NCBI GenBank assembly: GCA_014193115.1
Contig: BJHQ01000017.1
Coordinates: 1-64,000, forward strand
Direction: 5' to 3'
Length of the DNA: 64,000 nucleotides
Source: Planctomycetota bacterium
GTDB lineage: Bacteria > Planctomycetota > UBA11346
In this document: one piece after another, positions 43,042 to 51,460 of the stretch
Numbering within the stretch: position 1 is the stretch's first letter
How the letters are laid out: each line of letters opens with the position of its first letter
Notes under the pieces: model-generated
The model's input: only the letters and a program-made list of their open reading frames with translations
Databases searched by the model: none
What the model was told of the DNA's origin: nothing
Program-made: the position numbers and the translations under genes

Positions 43042-43524
43042 TCAGCGCTGCACACGCTGCTGGCTGCGTTGGACTTCAACGACTGCTTTGACCACCAGCG
43101 GCAGACCGCCGCGCAACGACTGGGCGCCGAGCACCGAGCGTACATGCACGCCGCGTTCGCCGAACACCTCGATCAGCAGGTCCGACAGGCCGTCGAGAAC
43201 CTTGGGATGTTCCGTGAATTCCTCGGTGGTGTTGAGGAAGCCCTGCACTTCCACCACTTTCTCTACCTGATCGAGGGAACCGAGCGCATCGCGGATCACC
43301 GCCAGCAGTTCGAGACCAGCCGAGCGGGCGAAGGCGTAGCCCTGTGCGGTGGTGAACTCGCGCCCCAGACGGCCGGTGGGCAACCGTCCATCAACCGCTG
43401 CCGGCGCCTTGCCAGCGATGAACAACAGGTCGCCGGTGCGCACCGCGTTGGCGTAATTGGCCGCGGGTGGTGTTGTTGGCGGCAGGGCGATGCCGCGTTC
43501 GATGAGGCGTTGAGCGATGGCCAT
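43042..43524 (-). CDS. RidA family protein
   Basis: A 160-residue Rid/YjgF-family protein of the longer, atypical type. YANAVRTGDLLFIAGKAPA opens the fold and the Arg-containing HVRSVLGAQSLRGGLPLVVKAVVEV closes it. Canonical RidA hydrolyses 2-aminoacrylate-type imines; this subgroup commonly accompanies catabolic and flavin enzymes. The ATG at 43524 has GGAG seven bases upstream; the frame back to 43671 is not protein-like. Last gene of the run from 49419; probably removes reactive imine or enamine intermediates. Confidence 0.88.
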   Translation of the reverse strand: MAIAQRLIERGIALPPTTPPAANYANAVRTGDLLFIAGKAPAAVDGRLPTGRLGREFTTAQGYAFARSAGLELLAVIRDALGSLDQVEKVVEVQGFLNTTEEFTEHPKVLDGLSDLLIEVFGERGVHVRSVLGAQSLRGGLPLVVKAVVEVQRSQQRVQR

Positions 43525-43549
43525 GGAGACTCCGGAGGTGGTGGTCGAT

Positions 43550-44110
43550 TCAAAGGTGATGTGCGAATCGCGCCGACTTCGATGCTCCCGACAACGTGAT
43601 CCAATAGCGCAGGAACATGGTTCCCAACTCCGGATCCCGCACACCCGTGCGGTCCTCGGCGACTCCGCCATGACGTTCGATCAGGCCCTGGGCGGCGAGG
43701 TTGTCGCGATCGGTGGTCAGCAACACCTGCGCGATTCCCAAGGCGTTCGCCTGCACCAGGGTTTCGCGCAGCAGATGACTACCGGCGCGCCGCCGCCGGG
43801 CGGTCGGCGCGACATAGAATCCGATATGTCCGCCCTTGAAGCGCAGGCGCTCGTTCAGCCTATGACGCAGGCGGCTCATGCCGATCAGCTGGTCGCGGTC
43901 ATCGAGCAGCCAGAAGGTCGACATCGGCACAAACGCCGCTGGAATGTCCACACCGTTGGCCTCCTGCTCCAAGCGTTGGACATAGGTCCGCAGATCGGCA
44001 TGCGCACTCAGATTGGCACCGCTGAAACCGCGTTCACCAGTACCGAGCACGGCGAGGAATTCGCCGAGATTGGTGGGTATGGCGGTGGCGAAGGCGGGAC
44101 TCAGGCGCAT
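43550..44110 (-). CDS. GNAT family N-acetyltransferase
   Basis: A 186-residue acetyltransferase. The acetyl-CoA region is GGHIGFYVAPTARRRRAGSHLL, with LTTDRDNLAAQGLIERHGG following. The start MRLSPAF at 44110 is supported by the broken copy at 45618, which begins with the matching MRLSPGI; an ATG seven codons upstream is the alternative. It lies between the tautomerase and RidA genes. Acceptor unknown. Confidence 0.85.
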   Translation of the reverse strand: MRLSPAFATAIPTNLGEFLAVLGTGERGFSGANLSAHADLRTYVQRLEQEANGVDIPAAFVPMSTFWLLDDRDQLIGMSRLRHRLNERLRFKGGHIGFYVAPTARRRRAGSHLLRETLVQANALGIAQVLLTTDRDNLAAQGLIERHGGVAEDRTGVRDPELGTMFLRYWITLSGASKSARFAHHL

Positions 44111-44140
44111 AGGACACGTGTGGGCCGGCATATCGAAGCA

Positions 44141-44530
44141 TCAGACAGTGATGGAATAATTCAGCACCGCCTCGTCGCCAGTGATGCCACGGAAGCCCCA
44201 GTTCTCCGGTGGACTTTCGAAGAGGACGATCTCCAGGTCGGTCACGCGGATGCCGAGTGCGGAGGACAGCGCGGCGAACAGCGTCTTGATCAACGTCTTG
44301 CGAGTGGCCGTGGACCGTCCGGTCATCAGCTGGATCTCGATGATCAAATAGTCGGGACTCTTGTCGCTCGGCACCAGATAATCCTCAGCCGCCAGACCGA
44401 TGAAGCGGTGGTAGCGTTTCTCCTGTGGGAACTTCAGCACCTCGACGATGGTCTGGTGGATGGCGTCGGAGATGGCCTGCCGTTTGAGGGTGAGGAACTC
44501 ACGCCGGCCATAGATCTTTACCTGGGCCAT
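44141..44530 (-). CDS. Tautomerase family protein lacking N-terminal Pro
   Basis: A 129-residue protein of the 4-oxalocrotonate tautomerase/MIF superfamily (long form). It has GRSTATRKTLIKTLFAAL and the C-terminal SPPENWGFRGITGDEAVLNY shared with the tautomerase at 56877. The protein begins M-A-Q-V-K-I, so the catalytic Pro expected after Met removal is Ala. Tautomerase or dehalogenase activity would then be doubtful. Its start overlaps the LLM gene by 13 bases, so the pair are coupled. Confidence 0.82.
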   Translation of the reverse strand: MAQVKIYGRREFLTLKRQAISDAIHQTIVEVLKFPQEKRYHRFIGLAAEDYLVPSDKSPDYLIIEIQLMTGRSTATRKTLIKTLFAALSSALGIRVTDLEIVLFESPPENWGFRGITGDEAVLNYSITV

Positions 44531-45633
44531 GGCGTCGTCCCTGGCGCGGCTCGATGGATCCGGGGCAAGACCTCGTTCGCCATGAGCTCCATGGAGCGCC
44601 GAGCGAGGGCTGGATCGACCCAGTCATGCCCCGTATAGAGCAGGGTACCGAACGCGCCGACCGCTTCGCGGAATTGGAGAATCTGATTCGCGACGCTCTC
44701 CGGTGTTCCCGCTATCACGAGCCGCTCGACGCACCTCCGGGTCGTGGTCTCGGAATCCGGCTGGTTGGAAAAATCGCGCATCACGTTCAGCGCGCCGGCC
44801 TTCGCCAGCTTCGTCCGCATGACATGAAAATAGAAACCGTGGGCGCCGTCCTCGCTGAACGCATAGCGACGCGCCGTGCTTTCGTCATCGGCCACAAAAA
44901 TGCTGCGGGCTACCCGCCACCCGGAGGGATCGGCAGAGAGTCCGGCGGAGCGTCGCCCTTCCAGGTAGTTCTGGATCTGCGCGCGGACGGCGTACTCACC
45001 CACGTAGGTGGCCGAGATGCCGGTCCAGCCGCGCGCTCCCGCTGCGTGCGGCCCCTGTCCATCCGGCCGGATCGAGGTGATGGCGATCGGCGGATGCGGT
45101 CTCTGCAGCGGACGGACGGCGACGCCCAGCCCGATCTGCTGATTCAGCGAGCCCTCCGTGGTCGTCCGGTAGAACTCGCCTTCGATCCGGTAGGGCGGCT
45201 CTCCGCTCCAAATCCGGCACATGTGATCGATCGCCTCCTGGGTTTTGCGGTTGCGGTCCGAGCCCAGGTCTCCGATGGCCTCCGCATCGGCGCGGACACC
45301 TGGCCCTACTCCCAGCACGAACCGACCCTGCACCAGGTGGTCAACCATCGCTACCTGGGCCGCCGCCATCGCTGGATGGTAATTGGCGAGCGGCAGCACG
45401 CCGGTGCCGAAAGTGATCGACGGGCAGGCATCGGCCAGATGGGCGATAAAAGTGAGGCTCGAAGTGATCGGCTCGGCCGAGTCGACGAGATGCTCGCCGA
45501 TGAAGGCTTCCCGATATCCGAGCCGATCCGCCAGGATGACTGCTTCGCGGTCCTCGCGGAGGACATCCGCATACGGACGAAGTGGCGGATGGACAGGTTG
45601 GATGAAGAAGCCGAGCTTCAGAGGATTGTGCAA
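44518..45633 (-). CDS. LLM class flavin-dependent monooxygenase
   Basis: A 371-residue bacterial luciferase-like monooxygenase: KLGFFIQPVHPP, YREAFIGEHLVDSAEP, TFGTGVLPLANYHP and RFVLGVGPGVRADAEA. It uses reduced FMN and oxygen; relatives open C-S, C-N or C-C bonds or hydroxylate. It starts with TTG at 45633, five bases after GGAG. It is nested in a run with AKR, tautomerase, RidA and a flavoprotein-ferredoxin pair. Substrate unknown; desulfurisation is plausible given the context. Confidence 0.87.
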   Translation of the reverse strand: MHNPLKLGFFIQPVHPPLRPYADVLREDREAVILADRLGYREAFIGEHLVDSAEPITSSLTFIAHLADACPSITFGTGVLPLANYHPAMAAAQVAMVDHLVQGRFVLGVGPGVRADAEAIGDLGSDRNRKTQEAIDHMCRIWSGEPPYRIEGEFYRTTTEGSLNQQIGLGVAVRPLQRPHPPIAITSIRPDGQGPHAAGARGWTGISATYVGEYAVRAQIQNYLEGRRSAGLSADPSGWRVARSIFVADDESTARRYAFSEDGAHGFYFHVMRTKLAKAGALNVMRDFSNQPDSETTTRRCVERLVIAGTPESVANQILQFREAVGAFGTLLYTGHDWVDPALARRSMELMANEVLPRIHRAAPGTTPWPR

Positions 45634-45839
45634 AAGGTCTCCACGTTGATCGCCAGAGCTAGCGGATCGCTGACACGGGCTTGGTATACGTACTGTTCAC
45701 AGCATTGGATAAAGGCGCGTAGATCAGCGTGCACGCTCAGATTGGCGTCACTGAAGCCACGCTCAACATCACCCAGCACGGCGAGAAGCTCGCCGAGGTT
45801 GCTGGCGGTGGCGGTGGCGATACCTGGGCTCAGACGCAT
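45618..45839 (-). pseudogene. Truncated duplicate of the GNAT gene at 43550
   Basis: A 73-codon frame whose first 55 or so residues (MRLSPGIATATASNLGELLA, then VLGDVERGFSDANLSVHADL) match the start of the GNAT at 43550 (MRLSPAFATAIPTNLGEFLA, VLGTGERGFSGANLSAHADL). The similarity ends before the acetyl-CoA-binding part, where an unrelated tail runs into the TTG start of the LLM gene. It is best read as a partial gene duplication cut off at the LLM junction. It may be translated but cannot be an acetyltransferase. Confidence 0.8.
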
Positions 45840-45874
45840 GGGTTCCGGCGACTGCTAGCGGAGAACGGCACGGA

Positions 45875-46339
45875 TCATTCGTGAGCAGGTCGGCGTGCAA
45901 GGAAGGCGGTCTTGATCCCGCTCTCGAATCCGGCGCTGGCGTAGAACCGCAAGGTCGCCGCATCCTTCCGGCCGGTCATCAGCATCACCTTGTAGCATCC
46001 CTGTTCCCAGGCGATTTGGTTGGCGGCGTGCAGCACGGCGGTTCCGAATCCGCGTTTGCGGTGGTCCGGATGGGTGACCACGTTCTCGATCAGGCCGTAG
46101 GACCGCGCTCCGTTGGTGAGATTGGGAATGATCGCGATGGTGCAGGAGGCGACCAGTTCGCCATCGACCTCCACACCCAAGTAGTGCAGATCGGGATTGG
46201 CGCATATGCGCGCCCACGTCTCCGCTGCCACCTGCGCTCCGGCTGGGGTCGCACCAATATGGAGGAACGCATAGAGGCGGAGCAGCGCTGGAAGGTCGTC
46301 ATCGCGCAGACGACGCACCACCGGCTCGGCGCCGGCCAT
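45875..46339 (-). CDS. GNAT family N-acetyltransferase
   Basis: A 154-residue complete GNAT: VRRLRDDDLPALLRLYAFLH, YLGVEVDGELVASCTIAIIPNLT, GLIENVVTHPDHRKRGFGTAVL with the acetyl-CoA loop, and DAATLRFYASAGFE. It is unrelated in sequence to the GNAT at 43550 beyond the family. It sits between the AKR (43 bases) and the broken GNAT copy. Acceptor unknown. Confidence 0.88.
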   Translation of the reverse strand: MAGAEPVVRRLRDDDLPALLRLYAFLHIGATPAGAQVAAETWARICANPDLHYLGVEVDGELVASCTIAIIPNLTNGARSYGLIENVVTHPDHRKRGFGTAVLHAANQIAWEQGCYKVMLMTGRKDAATLRFYASAGFESGIKTAFLARRPAHE

Positions 46340-46382
46340 CAGGAATCCATCACCGATGCTTCATCGAGCACCCCAGCGCAGC

Positions 46383-47390
46383 TCATCGCGGATTCGCCAG
46401 CCGATCGATCTCGGACAGCTCCTCCACTGTCAGTTTCCACCCGACCGCGGCGCGGTTCTGCGCGACCTGCTCCGCCGTGCTCGCGCCGGCGATGATGCTG
46501 GCGACGGTGGGTTGCGCCGCGAGCCAGGCGAAAGCGAGCTGAAGGAGCGTTTTGTCGTGCGCGAGAGCGAACTTCCCGAGACGTTCGGCAGCGGCGAGGT
46601 CGCGTTCGGTGAGGTAACGCTGGGCCAGATTCGCGTTGCTGGCCAGTCGCGTTCCCGCGGGCGCCGCCTCGCCGACCCGGTACTTGCCGGTGAGGATTCC
46701 ATTGGCGAGCGGAAAGTACGGCAGCAGGCCGATGCCGTAGGCGGACAGCGCCGGGATCAACTCGCGCTCCGCGTCGCGCCTGAGCAGGCTGTATTCGTCC
46801 TGGCTGCTGATGAAACGCGTGGTTCCAAGTTCGCGGGCGATGTGCTGGGCCTGGACCACCTGCCATGCCGGCAGGTTCGACGCGCCGATGTAGCGCACCT
46901 TGCCTGCCCGGATCAGGTCATCGAGCGCGCGCAGGGTCTCGTCGATCGGCGTTGCCGGGTCCGGGCGGTGCAACTGATAGAGGTCGATCCACTCGGTCTT
47001 CAACCGCTTCAGGCTGGCTTCGACTGCGTGGAGGATGTAGCTGCGCGAGGCGCCTTGCCGCACGCCGGCATCATCCTGGGGTAGGCCGAACTTGGTGGCC
47101 AGCACGACACGGTCGCGGCGTGCCCCCAACACCTCGCCGATGATGGTCTCCGAACCACCGCGATTGCCATAGGCATCGGCGGTGTCGATCAGCGTAATGC
47201 CCTGGTCGATGGCGGCATCGATGACCCGAGCCGACTGCTGACGATCAAGGCGGCCACCGAAATTATTGGTGCCGAGCCCGACCAAGGACACCCGCAAACC
47301 GGATCGACCAAGGTGCCGGGCATCAACGGCTGGTTGCTGGGATGGGACTGGCTTGGCGGTGACCGCGGACGCAGTTTGGCCGGTCGTCAT
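46383..47390 (-). CDS. Aldo/keto reductase
   Basis: A 335-residue AKR of the YghZ/Kv-beta-like group: LGRSGLRVSLVGLGTNNFGG, LIDTADAYGNRGGSETIIGE with Asp and Tyr, Lys in LATKFGLP and His in YQLHRPDP. NADPH-binding SIIAGASTAEQV is near the end. Its ATG overlaps the ferredoxin stop by four bases (ATGA), so it is translationally coupled to the flavoprotein-ferredoxin pair. Substrate unknown. Confidence 0.88.
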   Translation of the reverse strand: MTTGQTASAVTAKPVPSQQPAVDARHLGRSGLRVSLVGLGTNNFGGRLDRQQSARVIDAAIDQGITLIDTADAYGNRGGSETIIGEVLGARRDRVVLATKFGLPQDDAGVRQGASRSYILHAVEASLKRLKTEWIDLYQLHRPDPATPIDETLRALDDLIRAGKVRYIGASNLPAWQVVQAQHIARELGTTRFISSQDEYSLLRRDAERELIPALSAYGIGLLPYFPLANGILTGKYRVGEAAPAGTRLASNANLAQRYLTERDLAAAERLGKFALAHDKTLLQLAFAWLAAQPTVASIIAGASTAEQVAQNRAAVGWKLTVEELSEIDRLANPR

Positions 47391-47776
47391 GGGCGGGGAC
47401 CTGGTGCGGTTGGTGCTGCTGGTGCCTGGGGCGGGGCTGTCGGCGCGCGTGCTGCCAGCGCCAAGATCCGAAACGAATCGTCCTCTTGGGCGGTGGAGCG
47501 CCGGCCGGTGCCCCAACCGAGGCTGGCGCGGTATTTGCCAAGCTTGCCCTCGGCGACCAGGGTCGCCTCATCGACCTGCACCGGACGGTCGGCCTCGGGA
47601 GCGACGTAGAGCGCGTCCGCCGGGCAGTAGGCCTCGCACATGAAGCAGGTCTGGCAGTCCTCCTGCCGGGCGATGGTGGGAATCCCCTTGGCGCCGTTGT
47701 CGAACACCTGGGTCGGACAGACCCGCACGCAGATGCCGCAGGAAACGCAGCGGTCCTGACTGACGAGTTCGATCAT
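47387..47776 (-). CDS. Ferredoxin with two [4Fe-4S] clusters (AprB-like)
   Basis: A 129-residue ferredoxin. Cluster motifs are Cys10, 13, 16, 20 (CVSCGICVRVCP) and Cys41, 44, 47, 51 (CQTCFMCEAYCP). The C-terminal part is a Pro/Ala-rich extension. The N-terminal half resembles the beta subunit of adenylylsulfate reductase, and the pairing with an AprA-like flavoprotein strengthens that. It overlaps both neighbours by four bases. It probably passes electrons to or from the flavoprotein. Confidence 0.9.
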   Translation of the reverse strand: MIELVSQDRCVSCGICVRVCPTQVFDNGAKGIPTIARQEDCQTCFMCEAYCPADALYVAPEADRPVQVDEATLVAEGKLGKYRASLGWGTGRRSTAQEDDSFRILALAARAPTAPPQAPAAPTAPGPRP

Positions 47777-49419
47777 GCTGCCGCCTTCGCCAGGACGGAT
47801 GTCTCACTGGCGCTCTCGGCCCGCACCTGGATGCGGTCGATGCCGCTGGTCACCAGGCGCCGGCGTTGAGCCGGATCCTGTTCGTGGAAATCCTCGTGTT
47901 TGTGCATGCCGCGGGTCTCCCGGCGTTCGCGGGCGGTGGCGTACATCCAGCGCGCGGTGGCGGTCATCGCCGCGGCCTCGCGGGCGCGGACCACGTCCCG
48001 CGCGGTCTGCTCCGGGTGGTCCTGCACCGCCTGCCAGAGCTGGTCGAGACGTTCGAGGGAGTCGTTCAGCTTGGCGGTGCTGCGGAAGAGGTTGCGGTCG
48101 TAAGGGAAGACCTCGTCCTGCACCGCTTTGACCACCGCTGCGTGGTCGAGGGTGCGTGAGCCTGGCGCCGAGCGCAGGGTCGCGCGGCCAGCACCGATGG
48201 GACGGCGGCTCGCCGCGTTCACTCCAAGAGAACGGGCATGGGCCGCTGCTCCACCGCCGGCCCAATAGCCCGAGGACATCGCCCACGCGGCGTTGTGGCT
48301 GCCTCCACCGGTGAAGCCGCCGCAGATCAGTTCACGCGTCGCTGCGTCGCCGGCGGCGTAGAGCCCAGGTACGCCGGTACCGCATTCGGCGTTCACCAAG
48401 CGGATGCCGCCGGTGCCGCGCACCGTGCCCTCCAGGCGCATGGTCACCGGGAATCGCTGGGTCAGTGGATCGATGCCGGCCTTGTCGAAGGGCAGGAAGA
48501 AATTGGGTTGGGATTTGCGCAGGCTCTCGCGCAGCGATTCCGGAGCCTGGTCGAGCTGGGCGTAGACCGGCTCGGTCAGCAGCGTGCGGGCGATGACCGA
48601 CCGGCCCCGGGCCGAGCCAGCACCCTCGAGCACACGGCCATCGCCATGATAAAAGGTGGCATAGCGATAGAACGCGGTCTTGGTCACCGAAGCAAATGCT
48701 GGTGAAATGCCATAGGCGTTGGAGAACTCCATGCCGGAGAACTCCGCGCCAACCTCTGCAGCAAGCAATCCGCCGTCCCCAGTGAGCACGTCGCAGCCCA
48801 GCGCCTTGCTCAGGAAAGCGCAGCCGCCGGTGGCGATGACCACCGCTTGGGCCTGCACGCGCCAACGGCGTCCAGTCCGTCGCTCGACACCAGCAGCGCC
48901 GGCGACGCCGTAGTCATCTTTGAGCAGTTCCAACGCCGGCGAATGGTCGAGAATGCGCACTCCCGCGGCCAACACCTGCCGCCGCATCAGGCGCATGTAT
49001 TCCGGGCCTTGCAGGCTGCGACGGGCCTGCTGGCCGTGCTCGTCCACCGGGAACGGATATCCCCACGCAGCGACTTGGGCCATGTTGTCGTAGGTGCGGT
49101 CAAGAACCCGGTCCATCCACAGACGCTCAGCGAGGAATCCGCCCAGGCTTTCGCGGCTGGCGCGGGCCTCCTCGCGCTGGACCGGATCCGGCGGCACATG
49201 CCACACACCGGTGCCCGATGGCGCGGTGGCGCCGCTCGCGCCGCACCAGCCTTTGTCAGCCAGCACCACCTTCGCCCCAGCCGCAGCCGCGGCCCAGGCC
49301 GCCCACGTCCCGGCAGGTCCACCGCCGAGCACCAGCACGTCGGCTACGAGGTCGAGGGCATCGGAGGCATCGCCGACCTTGGCGACAGGTGCGGGCACCG
49401 GGGCGGCGGAGATGGGCAT
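47773..49419 (-). CDS. FAD-dependent oxidoreductase (AprA/fumarate reductase flavoprotein-like)
   Basis: A 548-residue flavoprotein of the succinate dehydrogenase/fumarate reductase/AprA superfamily. FAD-binding GGGPAGT at residues 32-38, with AVVIATGGCAFLS, VPGLYAAGDAATRELICGG and SGATAPSGTG. The C-terminal helical region (ARWMYATARERRETRGMHKHEDF) is the usual FAD_binding_2 C-terminal domain. The ATG at 49419 follows AGGAA. It overlaps the ferredoxin gene by four bases. Homologous pairs often accompany sulfonate or organosulfur genes; the reaction is unknown, and AprA-specific residues should be tested before calling it a reductase of APS. Confidence 0.88.
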   Translation of the reverse strand: MPISAAPVPAPVAKVGDASDALDLVADVLVLGGGPAGTWAAWAAAAAGAKVVLADKGWCGASGATAPSGTGVWHVPPDPVQREEARASRESLGGFLAERLWMDRVLDRTYDNMAQVAAWGYPFPVDEHGQQARRSLQGPEYMRLMRRQVLAAGVRILDHSPALELLKDDYGVAGAAGVERRTGRRWRVQAQAVVIATGGCAFLSKALGCDVLTGDGGLLAAEVGAEFSGMEFSNAYGISPAFASVTKTAFYRYATFYHGDGRVLEGAGSARGRSVIARTLLTEPVYAQLDQAPESLRESLRKSQPNFFLPFDKAGIDPLTQRFPVTMRLEGTVRGTGGIRLVNAECGTGVPGLYAAGDAATRELICGGFTGGGSHNAAWAMSSGYWAGGGAAAHARSLGVNAASRRPIGAGRATLRSAPGSRTLDHAAVVKAVQDEVFPYDRNLFRSTAKLNDSLERLDQLWQAVQDHPEQTARDVVRAREAAAMTATARWMYATARERRETRGMHKHEDFHEQDPAQRRRLVTSGIDRIQVRAESASETSVLAKAAA

Positions 49420-49816
49420 GGTTGTTCCTGTTCCGGGGTGACGCGTCCAGCGCACCGCATGCCAGCGTTCCTAGCCATTTTCTCCATCAGGCTGCTGCAT
49501 CGGCAGCGGATTCTGCTGCCTCCTGATGAGATTGCGGCACTCGGATCAAACCTGCCTGACCTGCTACAGACACGGCCGGATCGAACCAGCCACTCGCGGA
49601 ACTCATTGCCTTGCCGACTCCGCGTCCTCAGCTCATGGGATATCAGGCACCGGCCGGTTCTGGCCCGGATCCAGACTGCTGCAAACCCGGCAGTCCGTAA
49701 CGGCCGATGTCCTCAGCAAGTTGCGACCGCAGCAGCACAGGCCATCCCCAGGCGCTTTTCCACCTCACACCGTGGGCATGACGGATGCTCACCACTTCCA
49801 ACCCCAGGATCCGCCC
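49420..49816. other. 397-bp divergent intergenic region
   Basis: Non-coding region between the flavoprotein operon (minus) and the NtaA-type monooxygenase (plus). It holds the candidate promoter at 49449-49464 and a GCTGC...GCAGC inverted repeat near 49491-49507. An open frame in phase with the monooxygenase begins at 49526, but its sequence is not like the family and the ATG at 49817 has AGGAT upstream. No clear promoter for the plus-strand gene. Confidence 0.55.
49449..49464 (-). promoter_or_regulatory. Candidate sigma-54-type promoter of the flavoprotein operon
   Basis: Minus strand TGGCATGCGGTGCGCT: GG and GC ten bases apart; the -24 half has one mismatch to TGGCACG and the -12 half two to TTGCT. 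The start point would be near 49438, about 19 bases before the ATG. Confidence 0.33.
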
Positions 49817-51178
49817 ATGCCCGCACGCCGTCAGCTTCGCCTCGGTGCTTTCCTTCCCGCCGCCGGCCACCACGTTGCGGCGTGGCGTCATCCCAAGGCC
49901 CAGGCCGATGGCGGGGTGAACCTCCAGCATTACATCCGCCTCGCGCAGACTGCTGAAAAAGCCAAACTCGACGCGATCTTCCTCGCCGATGGCTTGGCGG
50001 CGCATTTCTTCTCCGCCGCTGAGGGCAAGACCGGCTATGGCGGCAATTTCGAACCGGTGACTTTGTTCTCGGCGCTCTCGGCGGTGACCAAAAACATCGG
50101 CTACATCGCCACCGCCTCGACCACGTATGAGGATCCGTACATCCTGGCGCGCAAGTTCGCCTCGCTGGATCTCATCAGTGGCGGGCGCGGCGGCTGGAAC
50201 ATCGTCACCACCGGCAGCGGTGAAGCCGCAGGCAACTTCGGCTTGGCCTCGCATCCGGTGCACGCGGATCGTTATGACCGCGCCAACGAATTCCACGATG
50301 TGGTCGTCGGTCTGTGGGATTCCTGGGAAGACGACGCCTTCACCCGCAACAAAGCCACTGGCCAGTTCTACGAACCGGCCAAATCCCATCAGCTGAACCA
50401 CGATGGCAAGCACTTCAAAGTGCGTGGTCCGCTCAACGTCTCGCGCAGTCCCCAGGGCCGCCCGGTGATCGTCCAGGCCGGCTCGTCAGAGGCCGGCAAG
50501 GAGTTCGCCGCGCGCACCGCCGAGGTCATCTTCACCGCCCAGCAGACCCTGGCCGAGGCCCAGGATTTCTACCGCGATGTGAAGCGCCGCCTGCCGACCT
50601 ATGGCCGCCACGCCGACCAGCTCAAGGTCATGCCCGGCGTGTTTCCGGTCATCGGCAGCACCGAAACCGAAGCCCAGGCGAAGTACCAGGAGCTGCAGGA
50701 CCTCATCCTGCCCGAGGTCGGACTGGCCCTGCTCGGCGGCTTGGTCGGCGGATTCGATCTGTCGAAGTTCCCCCTCGACGGCCCCCTGCCGGAATTGCCA
50801 GAGACCAACAACCAGAAGAGCCGCCAGGCACTGATGTACGACATTGCGCGCAAGCGGAACTTCACCATCCGCGACCTCTACCTGTGGGTCGCCGGCGCCC
50901 GCGGCCATTGGACCATCATCGGCACCGCCAGCTCGATCGCCGACCAGTTGCAGGCATGGTTTGAGAACGAAGGCGCTGACGGGTTCAACCTGATGCCTCC
51001 GGTGCTGCCGACCGGTCTCGACGACATCGTCGAGCACCTGGTGCCCGAGCTGCAGCGACGCGGCCTGTTCCGCACCGAGTACGAAGGCACGACGCTGCGG
51101 GAAAACCTGGGCCTTGAGCGCCCGGCCAACCGCTACGCGGTGACCCGCACCGCCAGGGCCGCATCCGCGGCCGCCTGA
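49817..51178 (+). CDS. NtaA/SnaA/DszA family flavin-dependent monooxygenase
   Basis: A 453-residue luciferase-like monooxygenase of the NtaA/SnaA/DszA (nitrilotriacetate and dibenzothiophene sulfone) family. Family hallmarks: GAFLPAAGHHVAAWRHPKA, GKTGYGGNFEPVTLFSAL, TTYEDPYILARKFASLD and RGGWNIVTTG. DszA relatives cleave C-S bonds of sulfones using reduced FMN from a separate reductase. The ATG at 49817 was chosen because preceding residues are not family-like. It is divergent from the flavoprotein-ferredoxin pair, which could supply electrons. Substrate unknown, organosulfur likely. Confidence 0.9.
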   Translation: MPARRQLRLGAFLPAAGHHVAAWRHPKAQADGGVNLQHYIRLAQTAEKAKLDAIFLADGLAAHFFSAAEGKTGYGGNFEPVTLFSALSAVTKNIGYIATASTTYEDPYILARKFASLDLISGGRGGWNIVTTGSGEAAGNFGLASHPVHADRYDRANEFHDVVVGLWDSWEDDAFTRNKATGQFYEPAKSHQLNHDGKHFKVRGPLNVSRSPQGRPVIVQAGSSEAGKEFAARTAEVIFTAQQTLAEAQDFYRDVKRRLPTYGRHADQLKVMPGVFPVIGSTETEAQAKYQELQDLILPEVGLALLGGLVGGFDLSKFPLDGPLPELPETNNQKSRQALMYDIARKRNFTIRDLYLWVAGARGHWTIIGTASSIADQLQAWFENEGADGFNLMPPVLPTGLDDIVEHLVPELQRRGLFRTEYEGTTLRENLGLERPANRYAVTRTARAASAAA

Positions 51179-51460
51179 CCCGCCGCCCCATGGCGGCTTT
51201 GGTGCGCTACGTTTACGTCTGACGGCTCAGGTAGTCTGCGCCGTTTTGGGTTCGTGCCTTCCCTGCACCAGGCGGGCAATACCCGATGCACCAGGGCCGC
51301 TCACCGCGACAAGCCCGGGGTCGCCTTCGACTGGATCGCCGACTGAACGCCATCGGACCCGTCAACCCGTGATGACCATGCTGCCGATGCCCACGGATGC
51401 TCGGTGCAGATAGCTGTTTCGCCGTACCCACCTGCTCCTCATATGCCCTGAATGCCAGCC

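Noticed and set aside
45618..45839. Short frame as a toxin-antitoxin component
   Set aside because: Its sequence is clearly the start of the neighbouring GNAT gene, so duplication explains it.
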